Source of the DNA: Lumnitzera littorea
Lineage: Eukaryota; Streptophyta; Magnoliopsida; Myrtales; Combretaceae
Length of the DNA: 64,000 nt
Reading direction: 5' to 3'
Assembly: GCA_024138015.1 (NCBI GenBank)
Contig: JAMXBB010000009.1
Span: 44,033,298-44,097,297, forward strand
A program made the position numbers and the translations under genes. The notes under the pieces were generated by a model. That model saw nothing but the letters and a program-made list of their open reading frames with translations. It had not been told where the DNA came from and made no database searches. Positions 45,011 through 58,350 of the stretch are shown here, piece by piece. Position 1 is the first letter of the stretch, and each line of letters starts with the position of its first letter.

Positions 45011-47070
45011 GAGTTACATCTAACAAGACTTTGGTCATGAGTGCTTGAGTGGTACATCACATTTTATAAGAAGCTCATGTTTGCTTAACTTTTACCTAAA
45101 AATCTACCCTAACCCATCTCTCTTTTCTTCAATAGTTCTTGAAGGACCTATCCATGCTTTGGTAAGACCTTATCAATGGCTCACATTTGTACTAGTGTTA
45201 TGTTGCTAACCAACGTATCACATCACTTGTGGAGAGTACAAAATTCTTGAGATTTGATATTGTTGATATGTTCACTAATGCATAAATGTTGACTTGATGA
45301 AAGGATTATGGAAGTAAAATGGGTTTACATAAAGGATCGGATAAGAATTTTAATTAAACAAGTAAGTGATCAAGACTTCTTAATTCGATTTTTTTTTTTA
45401 TTTTTTTGTGTAGAAACTTGAAAATTAGAAATTCAACTATTGTAAAGAGTGTTATTTAGTAGAATAATGGTATGCTAAGAAGTAGGTTTAGAACTAAGGA
45501 AGTAGGAGAAGGATTTCAATTTGAATTTATGTTCTTCAAAGAAGAGGAAATTTGGAAGCATGTGAATACATGGAGTATCAACTAGTTGGTCCATTTGGAA
45601 CCGTAACTTGATAGAGGAAAAAGGCCAAATTGACCTACTAGTATTGCAAGGAACTAGCTCGATGATTTGTAAACAAAATGATTGCTTTTTCTTGGTTTTT
45701 ATCAACTTAACAACACTCCATTAAACCAATTGAACAATATTCTCCTACATTCGTATAATATTCTAATTTCTCCACTTAAGTGATTATACTTCTTAACTTT
45801 TTATAAATTAAATCCATTTTTCTCAAAATTAAACTAAAATAAAATATTAAATAAAAGAATAACTACAAACAACTCGTAAGAGATGTAAGCAAGACATAAA
45901 CCAAAGTAATTGTAGAAGATCTTCCAACTTGAGTATAGATTCTAATACTTAGTAATTTGTAAAACTTCTTAGTCAAGATCTAGTAAGAATCAAGTATTAC
46001 TTAAGTTAATTATACCATACCATTCTTATAGGTTCTACATGTATAGGTTAGTGATAAATGAATATAATCCATATTCGTAATGTAATTGTGTTAAGTGTGT
46101 ATAATTAGTGCTAAGGGATCGAGAGTATAGGTGATCTTGAGATGGCATCCTAATGATCCATATGTGGTGTGTTATCTTGAGTGGAGTTGCATATTGAAGG
46201 AATTTTAGTAGGTTCCAAGTAAATAATCTGACTCCATGATGTTAGGAAGTACATAACACCCTATAATTATATATATGTGTATGTTGTTTTCTTTTTTTCT
46301 TTTTTTTTGTGGGGGCTAAAGCTATGTTACATGTTGGACTCAAATCAAAAGATAGTAAATAAATATCTATGCATTTATTAAGGCTATTTTGCTTATGGAT
46401 TATTAATTAATTGTGTAATCATGCACATGTGAATTAGGTATTCGATATACTAAGCATTTCGCTCACTCTTTAGGAACTTTGTTTTTTTAGATGCAGTTAC
46501 CTCAAGTGACAATGACCTTTATAATGACTTAGGCTACAACATGGTGTGTGATCTGGGAAACAATGTGGACTAATGGTATTATAAGTAGTAGTTAGAGTGG
46601 CATACGCTTAGCATGTTTGTTGTGTTAGTGTTGGTTGATGTTGTATTTAGAGATTTAACTACATGGATTGTTATGTTAGATGTGATATTGTCTTAGTTTC
46701 CTTTATTTATTTGTTTATATTATGTATGAGCTACTTAGACTCTAACTATGGGATTCGATGATCAAGGTTTGATATTGTTTAGCGAGACTTACATGAGTTG
46801 CATTAATAGTATGCATTCGATGTTATATATTGTATGATTTGTATGGATTATGTGTTAATTGTTGATATTATAAATAGGTTATGAGCCTTCACATGTCAAT
46901 ACTTACTAGTACTACGTAGTGGACTATAATGTTTCGGGTTTTGGAGTATTATGGATTGGTACACTTCCTTTCCCAATTTTGGTATACATTTTGGTTCATT
47001 GTTACTACCCTCAAACTATAAGTGATCTTAGAAGCATGCTTAGAGTTATACCTTAGTGACACTCCCTATT
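45011..47070. other. non-coding, retroelement-like debris
   Basis: No gene supported. The 45475-45705 minus frame matches nothing. Around 46440-46960 the less AT-rich, phrase-like sequence (for example GCATTTCGCTCACTCTTTAG) resembles LTR or UTR sequence of degraded plant retrotransposons, but no boundary or coding domain is seen. Confidence 0.4.
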
Positions 47071-47076
47071 TTGTTT

Positions 47077-47105
47077 GGGAGGGGGTAAGGTGGGGTGGGG
47101 TGGGG
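47077..47105 (+). other. strong G-quadruplex candidate
   Basis: GGGAGGGGGTAAGG followed by three GGGG runs separated by single T: six G runs in 29 bases with loops of 1-3 bases. This meets the usual quadruplex-forming pattern on the plus strand. It stands out against the AT-rich surroundings and lies about 1 kb upstream of the CEP-C promoter block. Confidence 0.6.
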
Positions 47106-48104
47106 ATATGTGATTGTGATACCCATGTAATAAAGTTTTACATGAATTGTGGGAGAGAATCAATATTGCTTTTTAAGGCCGTAATAGTGAATATCTTATA
47201 AACATTAATTGGAATCTTTTGGGCCGAGGGTGAAAAAGACCCATTAATAATTGTTAACTTAGTTATTCATAACTTTTGACTTCGGGCGTTACGTGAACCT
47301 TGCAATTGTTCATATGAACATTTATTTTCAAGCTTGATCTAATTATTCTTAATGATTTTCACTAATTTAGACTTTGCAAGATATCTCTCCTTACCTTCCC
47401 CATTCCTTTTACGTTTCTTTTTTACTAACTCCATCTAAAGTATAAATTTTTCTTTTGAGTTTCCATGCAAGTTTTGCCATGGAGACATAATTGCACTTCC
47501 AAGTTCTAGATGCCAACAGCATGTTTCTCTTTAGAGATGTAACTTTCCTTTAAGTAACAACATGAAACTTCTTATCAACCAAAAAAAAAAGAAATTTCTT
47601 ATTTGCCAAAGGGTTCAAGAAAAGTCTCTAATTTCCAACTTTCTATATTTACATATGAATATGCACATATATATGCATATGTATGTATATGTCTAGAAAT
47701 ATGTTTATGTATGTGTATATGTCTATATACACATATGAATATGTATATATGTATGTAGGTATATATGTAGACTATATTCTATGTTTTTATCTTCCAAAGT
47801 TAGAAATTAGAGTATTTACAGTATATATAGAGAAATAACTCAAGGTTTCACTTTTATATACAAGCCTACTCCAAGGCTTATTTAGATTCTAATCTCAATT
47901 TATCTTCCATCAATTTCTCTCAATTTGCAAATCAATTATTGAGGTTATCTAGATATTGGAATACTATGTGATGTCTTCTTGACATCATTATTTTCTTTAT
48001 AATTTCAACTATTCATTATACGTAACAATATTTTAAGGAAGTAAATTGAGGAAAGTTGAGAAAGAGTTAAGCTTAAGATAAATTATTCTAAGCAAGTTTA
48101 AGGC
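47106..48104. other. non-coding stretch upstream of CEP-C promoter
   Basis: No gene. It holds a block of alternating ATATGTAT-type sequence at about 47640-47775. The segment 48019-48070 resembles 18108-18165. Confidence 0.45.
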
Positions 48105-48356
48105 TTTGTAATGGTGTAAATTTTGAAACAACAGCAACGTAGATGGAAAAATCTTGAAGAAACGGAGTGATATACAATATCTTTGAGCTCCACATATACT
48201 TTTCTAAAAGAGCAATATAATATTTTGAGTTCAACAACTTTCATCAACAACTAAAAATTTCTATAACAAAAACCGCAACACTTGCAATAGAATAATCAAT
48301 GGTTCATATTGCCCTAACAAGATTATAAATAGCCAAAGGGCATAATATCATACATA
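48105..48356 (+). promoter_or_regulatory. detached CEP-C promoter with TATA box
   Basis: This block aligns with the CEP-B upstream region at about 30268-30495. Shared parts are GTAATGGTGTA, AACAGCAACGTAGATGG, ATATCTTTGAGCTCCACA, AAGAGCAATATAATATTT, AATAATCAATGGTTCATATTG (48291 on) and TATAAATAGCC (TATA box 48324-48331). Homology stops exactly at 48356, where a CACTA terminus begins, 33 bases from the TATA box. The start site would therefore fall at the insertion. No CEP frame follows directly; the orphan frame is at 61574. Confidence 0.75.
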
Positions 48357-48368
48357 CACTACAAAAAT
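48357..48368 (+). repeat. CACTA left terminal inverted repeat
   Basis: CACTACAAAAAT, the canonical start of many plant CACTA elements. ATA precedes it. Confidence 0.8.
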
Positions 48369-48670
48369 GAGTTCCTACTCTTGCAAAAAAAATGCAAGAA
48401 TAGGTCTCTTTTCGCTAGTGAAAGCCTTACCAGCGAAATTATGTCCTTATAAATAGTCGCCACTAAAAGTATACTCGTCAGAGCTTACCAGTAAGCTTTT
48501 TTCCTTAGAAAAAGTGGTTGCCGCTATATTTTCTGCATAAAAGTTTACAAATTCCTTAACTAGTGAATTTAGTTCGCCGTTAAAAAAGTTACCGATAAAC
48601 TTTCTCTGTAATTAAGTTTGCCACTACAAAATTTATCAAATGTTCCCTTTAGTGAATTTAGTTCACCAAT
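48369..48670. repeat. CACTA subterminal repeat region
   Basis: Many short related motifs in both directions: CTAGTGAA, TTACCAGCGAAA, TCGCCACTAAAA, TTAGTTCGCC, TTGCCACTACAAAA, TTTAGTGAATTTAGTTCACC. Clusters of GCCACTAAA-like units next to the ends are the transposase-binding subterminal repeats of CACTA elements. Confidence 0.7.
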
Positions 48671-49079
48671 GATATGTATATGTACTAGCATTTTTTAATT
48701 AATTTCTACTATTAATAAAAATATATTATTATTTATTTTTTAATTTAGAGATATTATAGCCAATACATTGGAGATTGATATGATTGCAAATATTCAATAT
48801 TTGTGTAATTTAAAAATAAACAGAATAATAATGGATTAATGCATATTTTTCAACAACATATCATAAAAGTGAAATAACATATATATTTAGTCAAAAAAAA
48901 AAAAACCACAAGTTTGATTACATTGGATTGATACATATTGTTTAATAACATATCACAAAGTAAAATAATATATATATTTAATCTAAAAACAAATATGAGT
49001 TTGAATATGACATGATAATAATAACAACTATAAAAGACATAAGTATAGAACACTATCTAAGTAGTGCGTCTAATACTTG

Positions 49080-50800
49080 CATCTACATCTAGCCTCGATG
49101 TCCCTTGCTCTCCACCATGATTTACCATAGAAGATGAGTTGGAGTTAGAATTGATTTGCATAAGCGTATTCATATACTGTTCCTGCAAACCATAAAACAG
49201 ATATGAAGTAAACTACTAAGACGAAGACACACCAGGTGAATATACTTGTGGACCAAGCCATGGTAAAAAGCTAGATGGAGGAGGCTATTGGGGTAGGCTA
49301 CCTGGGAATGTTGCAAAAGGTGCCCTGGTATAAGGTGGCCATTGATAGGGCATCTAAGGTTGAGCATCTAGTCATTGCATTATTTGATCATATTTCTTTT
49401 TTTAATCATTGAACTCCTGATGAAGATTATCTTATCAAGTGGGCTGATTAGATGTCTGTGAGGATGATCTAAACTACTCCTCATACATTGATGCTCGCGC
49501 TGGAGGTAGAATTGGCCCACCATATCTTGATCCTCAATAATAACCTGATTTACGACCTAAGACCTCCTTCATAATGATGGCATTGGACTTATGTTTGCCT
49601 CCTTTCTCTTATACTATAGCTTCATCTTCAGCCTTCTTTTTTAACATCATCTCCTACATAAAAAAGTTAAATTGTTATTGAAATTAACTTAAAGTGTCAA
49701 AAAGGATCAAACTACACTATAATAAGGCATACTTACATAATCTTGTACTGCATCAAGATGAATCTATTCTCCTACATTTTGCCCTTTCCTTCGACGATGT
49801 AAATATGCCTAAACTTCAATGTCTGTCATTTTCTACAAAATTAAGAATGAAGTTAATATATATAATTAAGTGTAGGAAATTCAATAACAAATAGCAACAT
49901 TACAAAGTTTTAGTCAAAACATAAAAAAAAAAAAAAATACATTTGCAATAAAAGTTGGTTACAAATAGCAACGTCTCTATAGTGTAATATTAACTCATTT
50001 CCGATATTGTCCTTACTCAACTTTAAAAATTCAACAATGCCTACAACTTCATCTACTTCCTTTCCAATGTATGATCATGCAACACAAGATTAAAAAGAAG
50101 AAAAAAGAAAAATTCATAGAAATAGAAAACATAAAATTGTGTTTATAAAATTGTATAAAATGTAATATTTTTTAAAGCTTACCTTTTTCTCTTTATGGCT
50201 TCGAAAAGAACGTATTCCAACCATTTGTGGATATCCCAATTTGGTTCTATTCAAAGAGTTTATTGATTTTGTGCCCTACAAATAGAAAACATAAAATTAT
50301 GTTTGTAGAATTGTGTAAAATATAATATTTTTTACATATTGATTTTTGTACTATTACCTTACAAGATGGATCATTATTAAAAAAAATCGCAAAGTTCTCT
50401 CTAATGATTTGCCTAATGTTTTAATCCGCAATATGATTTATTTTGAGCATTTATCCCTTCCTTCTCGTAATACTCTCAAAGATCCTTATGCAAGTCATTA
50501 TAAGATTTGGAAGCTATTTATTTGATATTTCTCATCCATAATGGACTTTTCTCCCATTCAACTTGACCCACATCAAACTTATCCTATAAAAACAAATAAA
50601 ATAAATTAATCCAATATGAGGTGTTTTAAGTTTAATATGGAAACAAACCATACATAACATAACCTTTTTGATAATGACATTGCGATATTCCTCATTGATA
50701 GTTGTCCAAGCATTCCTACCAACACTATAAACAGTAGACTTTCATCCAAATGCCTCAATTGAAACTCTACCTGTAACAAATTTCGGTGATCACCTATTAT
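49080..50800 (-). pseudogene. CACTA second protein relic (TNP1/Transposase_24-like)
   Basis: Minus-strand pieces in order from high to low coordinates: FDVGQVEWEKSPLWMRN (about 50530-50570), WDIHKWLEYVLFEA (about 50190-50240), a KKAEDEAI/GGKHKSNAIIMKEVLGRKSG stretch near 49540-49640, and a Gln/Ser/Pro-rich C-terminus at 49080-49370. This is the layout of the smaller plant CACTA-encoded protein. Multiple stops are present, and introns may separate some pieces. Assignment is by pattern; the DNA-binding function of the family cannot be shown here. Confidence 0.5.
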
Positions 50801-51208
50801 CCTATCACATAGAGGTGGAATTCACAACTTTGGTTTTTGGCCAATCAACCTTACTATTTGCTCTTAAGTCAAACCCCTATAATTTCCCCTCCATCTAGGT
50901 TGATCATCACCATCAACATCATTTATAGCACTATTACCTCTTGTACTTCTCTCATTAACACCATCTTCCACTTGTACAGTATTATTCTCCTCTTCAATAT
51001 TATCTTCATCACCTCCAATACTATCTCCCCCCTCCATACCCCAACTCTGTTCAACATGTGCATGCTGAGGATTTGTAAGGAGAGAAGTATAAAACCCACC
51101 TACAATTTCTAAAAATATAATTAGGATGAATTAGATAAAAAAGAAAAAAAATTGAAAATATATAGGAAAGGCAATGATTTAAAATATAAACTTTACCTCT
51201 ACTCGAGG

Positions 51209-51850
51209 GCCTCTAGTGTTGAAGGTCACTTATAGCAACCTCTAGGAAGTTGTTATTTATGCTGCAAAAAAGAAAATGTTAAATTATTAGTTTGCCCAGG
51301 AATTTCCCCATTGTTTTCATCTCCAATCATGGTAACCTTTGGAGTTGAAACATTAGTTTGCTGGGGAATTTCCCCATGGTATGTCTATGTTGAATAGGAC
51401 CAAGCCTTGCTCTTTACTAATAGATGGATCTCAATTATGTTGATGGGATGCTAGTATGCATTAAGGCAATCCCGACAAGGATAGCGGACAAAACCATCTC
51501 CTTCTTGACCATAATATCATGCAATATCTAAGAAACCTTATACACCCTTAACACACTCTCTTGAAAGCCTATCATATGTCTTATGCTAAGTTCGTTTTGG
51601 CATCTTAATCATGCATTGAGTTAGTGATTTCAATGTATAAAGAAATCATGCAATAAGATATGATGGTGATTGAAAAAACAATTACTAGGGAAACTAATAT
51701 AATGTTATGGAAACATTTACCATTAAACTCTAAAAACCACATTATAAACTTCCTAAAACTCTAAAAGATATTTATTTATACCAAAAAACTCTTAAATATA
51801 TTTATTTATACCCCAAATATTAAAAGATTTTACTAAAAAAGAAAAACTCT
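51209..51850. repeat. CACTA internal repeat, deletion-derivative junction (X1-Y1)
   Basis: 51209-51290 (X1) matches 54459-54540, and 51308-51850 (Y1) matches 57817-58350 nearly base for base (for example AAGGCAATCCCGACAAGGAT against AAGGCAATCTCGACAAGGAC). In the other copy these two segments are separated by the whole TNP2 region. Here they are joined, as in an internally deleted non-autonomous derivative. A short repeated TTTGC...GGAATTTCCCCA (51291-51310 and 51357-51376) sits at the junction. Confidence 0.75.
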
Positions 51851-54458
51851 TAAAGATATTTATTTGTATCCCAAATTATCAAAGATTCAATAAGTGTTGT
51901 TGATGTTAAAATATAAAAAAATGAAAATAAAACAAAAGAAAAACAATAACACATACTCACAATAAGATGAGGATGGAAATAGAATTTCCAATTCATTTAT
52001 CACTTTCAAGTTTAGGATCATGGTAAGTAAATGGGATTTCTTGGAAGAAATCAATCCTAAAAGTCAAAGCTATTTCCCTAGTGAAAATGAATGGTTTACT
52101 AAATAAATTTCCTTAAAAAACATAATCAAACTACTATACAATTGAACCCTTAGCTTTTAATTAGATAATTATGTCTATTAATTAGTAGCATTGACAACTA
52201 AACTCAAACATCCTCTCCTAGTTCAAATACATTGATGATAGACAAGAATCCAATAAATTCCAATTCTCAACCTGCATCATAATATGCTTTTCTCATGGCC
52301 AAATAAAGTGTTCAAACTACCATACAATTGAACCCTTGGCTTTTAACTAGATAATTATGTATATTAATTAGCAGTATCAACAGCTAAATTCAACCTCTAC
52401 TAGTTCAAATCTATTCATGATTGCAATAAGATAAAACAATCTCTTAGCAATCAACAAAAGTTTCTAAATAGTTGATTGTATACTAACAAGATTAAATTTT
52501 AAAGATACCTTCTCACAACTGTAGTACACATGAGGCCATTTCTTTACGTTGTTTGACTATTGACACCATATTTAACATTCATTTTGTTTGAATAAAAAAC
52601 AAACATTTGATACATGAGCATACATATCCAAATATAATAACAAACATTAGCTTTTACTAAACAAATTTATATGGAGTTTTATAACTAGTTTCATTCACCT
52701 ATTCTATTGATTTTTATCGTGCACAAAATCAGGCCAAAAGAATGGTAAGGCTAGATAAGCACTTTAGGTTTTATATTTATTCTTTCACCCTTACAACATT
52801 TTATGGATTCCAGTTTCTACATTTTAGTGTTTAGAGTATTCAGTTTCTTTAGATGATTTGTCAACATGAACAACATAAAACTCAACTAATGGATCAAATG
52901 GATAAAAAGCTATACATTCGAACTATAAAAAAATTTAATTGCTTTGATTTTCTAAAAATTATCACATCAGGTGGCATCTCAATGTCTTAAAATTGACAAC
53001 ATAATCAAACATAATACACTCATTACAACAGTATGTGAAAACATCTCTAGTCATTTTTGGTGTAACTGGTTAAATCAATTATAATCTACTTTAAATAGAC
53101 AGATGTTATTACTCTTCCATTAATTTAAAAGTGCCAATTTTAAGGCTAAAAAAATACATATGTATCATTTTCAAACATATCCATACAAATGCCACTTCTT
53201 ATGTGTTTGACATACAATAAATAATATCAATTGAACAAAAAAAAACATAGTAAAGGTAAGGATTAACACACTCCAGAAAGTTTAAAGATAAATCTACTAC
53301 CATGTAGTTCCATATTTATCTATCCTTATACAATATAACTCACACTTTATAGAAAACGACAAAATTTAATTAGTTAAGACAACAAGACAAATCTTTTCCT
53401 AATAAACCTTAAAACCTCCAAAAATAAATAAATAAATAAAGGAATCTCATGACCAACAAACAAAACCTTCATGTAATTCCAATTAAACTAAAAAAAAAAA
53501 AAAGGAATTTGAAACATCACATGTTACTAAAATATTCACTTCTTTACCCAACAACCAGTTATAATAGACCCATAAACAATCGGAGTCAAGAAAGCTGACC
53601 CATGCATACACAAAAAATCATCACATAAGAGAGAGAGATTGCCTTGTCATTCTTCTTCTTCCCCTATGATGAAGCTTCTATGAAAGAGATTCTTGAGAGT
53701 ACTGTTTTGTCGCCTTTTTTATTTTTTACCTTTTAGCAAAATTTGACTTTTGGTTTTGTGATGTGCTTAAGCAGGCTCTTCTTTTTTTTCTTTTTTCATT
53801 TGTTTTTCTTTCATTTGCTATGTTTTTTTTTTCTTTTTCATATTTTCTACTCTTTGTTATGTATATAAATTAATTAATGTGATGAGCTATGTTAAATTAT
53901 CTCATATATACATGCTACATTAATAAATATACTATGGTATGTTAGATTATACATCATATTAGTTAATATACTATATTATGTCAAATTATTTCATGTCTTT
54001 ATCTTTATTTGATTATGTATATATTAAATTGTATTTCGTTTGATCCAATTCGCATTTTGTTAGGTTTTTTTTTTCTCCCTAGCCTTAGCAATAGGTAATA
54101 AGATAAGAACCATTTTTTCCCCCTCACTTCAACTATATCCCTTTTGGAAAATTTATAGTTAATAAATTATTTCATTACTTTGGTAATATATTTTTAATAC
54201 TAACCATTTCTTTTTAGTTTTACTTATTCCCCTTCTCGCTAATCTTATAACTAACAATTTGAGAATTTTACAATTATTATGGTTAGGGATAGAAAAAAAA
54301 AAAACCAATCAAATCAAGCTAATCCATAAATTGAACCATACCAAAACTGAAAATAGGGGTTTTCTTACAATTTGATTTACAAAATTCTCAATCTGAATCA
54401 AATTGAAAATTTATGATTATTTTGGAAGGATAAACTAAACTAATCTATAAAATCGATC
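51851..54458. other. CACTA interior without recognised coding sequence
   Basis: AT-rich. A partial tandem duplication is visible: 52126-52240 and 52311-52420 share ACAATTGAACCCTTGGCTTT-type sequence at an offset of about 186. Poly(T) tracts occur near 53823-53835 and 54066-54075. No transposase motif was found, so this may be non-coding or foreign DNA trapped in the element. Confidence 0.5.
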
Positions 54459-54540
54459 GCCTCTGATGTTGAAGGTTTCTTATAGCAACCTCTAGGAAAT
54501 TACTATTCATGTTGCAAAAAAGAAAATGTTAAATTATTAG
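54459..54540. repeat. CACTA internal repeat X2
   Basis: The partner of 51209-51290: both carry TATAGCAACCTCTAGGAA and GCAAAAAAGAAAATGTTAAA. Confidence 0.75.
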
Positions 54541-54864
54541 CAATATAAATAAAGTAAGATTTTAGTCTTGAACCAAAACTATTAAATAAACTAACAGATA
54601 CTAAATTATTAGTTATTCACTATCACTACTATCAGAATTGGACTCCTCATCAAGTCTTACATTGCCATCCAGGTTTTCCTCTGGTGTAGGTATGCATACT
54701 AATGTCTCAAGGTGTAAGAAGATTCTTTCTACTAAAATCGACCAGGGTCTACTTATTTCTTGTTAGAGTGGCTCATCATTTATAGTTTGGTCATTGATCT
54801 CATCGCTATTGGAATCTTCTTTATCAAATAGAGCCTGATTAAATAAATGTCAATGTCGGACCTT

Positions 54865-57838
54865 TTAGACCACTCTCCAATCTCTTGAATGCTTCTTAGG
54901 ATCTCTTAAATAGAAAACTTGTTGATAATAGTCGATAAGTATGTATGGATCATTATCGTACCATGTGTAGTACATGTTAATGGACAATATATCCCCATCA
55001 ATACTTTCAGGTTTATTACGCTGTGTATCGTACCATTTGCATTTGAACAAGAATACGCGATGGTTCCCATAGTAGTTCACCTATACTGTGGTAGATAATG
55101 TCCCATAAAATGTAATAAAGTTACTGTTATGACTAACCAAGACACTTACATCACTATTTTGTGTTTTAAGTCTTACCTCTTTGGACTTAATCATAAATCT
55201 AACTCTATTCACCATGCAATTATTATAGAGGTGGACATTAGTTTTCGGACCCCATGTTAAAGCTACCAAGTCATCAAATATTTGTATAGTAGATCTCGCC
55301 TAAAGCTCTAACATCTGCACAAAACATTAAACATTTACAATGATTTATTTCTTAACACTGGTATATTAACTCGTTTGCTTACCTTATTTCTAAACCACAA
55401 AGGAACATGTGTTGGTGCCAACAAGCTTGCATTGTGAAAACCACGTGCATAGAAGTCTTACTTAAATTCCGTAATTAAGAAAGTAATTGTCCAATGTAAA
55501 CATAAGTAAAGATTTACCTTTAGGATATTAATAATTGAAAGGCATATACCTAATATGTGGTCTCACATCCTCATAGTTATTTAGTATGGTCTAGTGCGTT
55601 TTGTTTATTTCATCACCAGCAGAAACATATTCAGATGCACCAATAGGACACACTGGCATTGTAAACAACTAAAAACCATTGCTTTAGATAGGGTAAGGCC
55701 CATCCTATTGCCAATGGGGCCTATTAATTCTAGATTCCATGTTATCAAAGTACATTAAGCAAAACAGGATGCTCTCCCTTATTATATGCCTCTATGGTAG
55801 AACCTTCAGGTTTAGCCCTATTCCTTACATCACCTTTAAGAATAGCTAAGTACCTTTCTACTGGATACATCCACCTATATTGAACGGGACCACATATGCA
55901 TACCTCTTTGGGAAGATGTACAGTAAGATAGATCATAATATTTAAGAAAGTAAGCGGAAAGATTGTTCCAAGCTTGCATAAAGTGAGTACAATTGTCTTC
56001 TCCATAGATTTCATTACATTGACCCTCACCTCTTTTGCTGTCAATTCCCTAAAGAAGTACGATAACTCACATATTACTTCATATATTTTATCACTTAGGA
56101 ATCCACGAAGAACAACTGGAATAAGTCTCTATAGCAAGGTATGACAGTCATGACTCTTTAGTCCTTTGAGATTTACTTCAAACCGACCTAAACAAGATGA
56201 TATGTTTGATGCATAACCATCTAGCATTTTCACATTTTTGATAAGCCCACAAACCTCCTTTATTTGACTTAAAGTGAGAATATATAAGGCTGGAGGCTTT
56301 ATAATCTGACCATCTTGAGATGTTAAATGCAATTCAAGATGAATCCCCATCTCTCGAAGTGTAAGTCTTACTTTCTCTATATCCTTCAATTTTCCCTTAA
56401 TATTTAAGATTATAGGTACTAAATTATCACATATGTTCTTCTCGATGTGCATGACATCAAGATTATGCGTAATATCCAAATCTTGCCAATATTGCAATCT
56501 AAACAATATGCTTTTCTTATATCAATTTGTACCATCAGCATTTCACTGACGCCTTGACATACTAGATTGCTTGCATAAAATTAGATTCTCATATTGACTT
56601 AGTTGCATTAGAATTTCATCATTGCTAAAATGCCTTAGAACTAATCACATTTCCATTGTCCCATCAAATTTTTCTTTATCATATTGCATTGAATGCCCTA
56701 TAGGAAGGAATCATCTGTGACCCATATAATGGATCTTAATATTTGCATATTTACTAGTTGTGTCCACATTACATGTGGGGCAAGCCTTATATCCTTTTAT
56801 ACTCCATCCCGACACATCATCGTATGCTAGAAAATCATAGATTGTTTGTAACAAAGTTGTGTGCATGTTAAATGACCGCTTAGTAACCACATCAAATGTT
56901 CTTACACCATTTATCCATAATTCTTGCAACTCTTCAGTAAGAGGCTCTAGGTACACATCAATGTTTTTTCTAAGTGATTTTAGTCCTAGAATCAATGACA
57001 ACATCAATAAATATGGCTCTTTCATGCAACTCTAAGGTAGCATATTATAGATGAAAAGAATCACTGACTACACACTATACCTTATGCTAAGGTTTCCATA
57101 GGGGTTAAATCCATCTGTTGCAAGACCTAATCTAATGTTTTGAGGCTCAAATGCAAATGCAAGATATTTACTGTCCATCATCTTCCATGCATTTGAGTCA
57201 GATGAATGTTTCAAAACCCTCTCCTTAGGCACATAACTCTCCTTATGCCATCTTAAATTTGGAGTCATCTTTCTATACATGAACATTCTTTGGAGTCGCG
57301 GAATTAGTGGAAAATGTCGCAACACCTTCTCTGGAATCCTCTTCTTTTAGTTAGTTTCAACCTTCCACCTCGATTCATTACATACAAGACAAGAGTCTAA
57401 GTCTTGATACTCCTTCCTAAATAGCATACAATCATTCTTGCATGCGTGGGTTAAGTTTAAGTCCATTCTTAACCCTCTTAGCATTTTTCGTGCATCATAG
57501 TAGGATGATGGCAATTTTTCACCATTTAGTAATAAGCTTTTCACAAACGCCAACCAATTATTGAAGCTTCTCATGGATTGCTGATCATCAACCTTCAGAT
57601 TCATTATTTGTATTATAGCAAACAGGAGTGAAAACCTAATGCACCTAGGATACACTTCACATTTTGCATCTTCAAATGCACTGGTCCATCGATTCCTCTC
57701 GACATCAGCTTCTACATCTCCATCCATATCATCATCCTCCAAATCAATGCTATCGTGTGCCATATCTTGCAATATATCATTATCTACTTCGTCATCAAAT
57801 GGTAAATTTGCATCCACATTGTTGTCATCTCCAATCAC
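54865..57838 (-). pseudogene. CACTA TNP2-type transposase relic
   Basis: Fragments in order on the minus strand. 57838-57347 is acidic, then RFSLLFAIIQIMNLK, YDARKMLRGLRMDLNLTHAC and CLVCNESRWK (the zinc-binding segment). 57325-57068 has HFPLIPRLQRMFM, MRWHK-like LRWHKES, and RLGLATDGFNPYGNLS, a hallmark of Transposase_21. 57025-56711 has LEPLTEELQELW, DFLAYDDVSGWS and CPTCNVDT. 56506-56129 has HNLDVMHIEKNICDNLV. 56044-55745 is the DUF4218-like part (VQYRWMYPVERYLAILK). 55269-54865 is the DUF4216-like part (FKCKWYDTQRN). The expected N-terminal transposase-associated domain is not seen. Stops and frameshifts separate nearly every piece. Confidence 0.88.
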
Positions 57839-58350
57839 GATAACCTCTAGAGCTAAAACATTAGTTTACCTAGGAATTTCCACATGGTATGTCCATGTTG
57901 AGTAGGACCAAGCCATGCCCTTTACTAATAGATGGATCTCAATTATGTTGATGGGATGCCAGTATGCATTAAGGCAATCTCGACAAGGACAGTAGACAAA
58001 ACCATCTGCTTCTCAACCATAGTGTCATGCAACCTCTAAGAAACCTTGTACACTGTCAACATACTCTCTTAAAAGCCTATCATCTGTCTTATGCTAAGTT
58101 CGTTTTGACATCCTAATCATGCATTGAGTTAATAATTTCAATGTACGAAAAAATCATGAAATAAGATATGATGGTGATTGAATAAATAATTATAGGGGAA
58201 ACAAATATAATGTTATGGAAACATTTACCATTAAACTCTAAAAACCACATTATAAACTTCCTAAAACTCTAAACGATATTTATATATACTGAAAAACTAT
58301 TAAATATATTTATTGATACCCTAAATTATAAAAGCTTTTACCAAAATAAA
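57817..58350. repeat. CACTA internal repeat Y2
   Basis: Near-identical to 51308-51850. It covers the start of the TNP2 region (MIGDDNN here, MIGDENN in the other copy) and about 500 bases upstream of it. Confidence 0.8.

Noticed and set aside
50837..51112. 91-codon plus-strand frame inside the CACTA element
   Set aside because: It is Ile/Thr/Ser/Pro low-complexity sequence antisense to the element's acidic coding region, typical of a shadow frame.
57639..57905. 88-codon serine-rich plus-strand frame
   Set aside because: It is antisense to the acidic N-terminal part of the TNP2 relic; Asp/Glu-rich codons read backwards give Ser/Ile/Leu.
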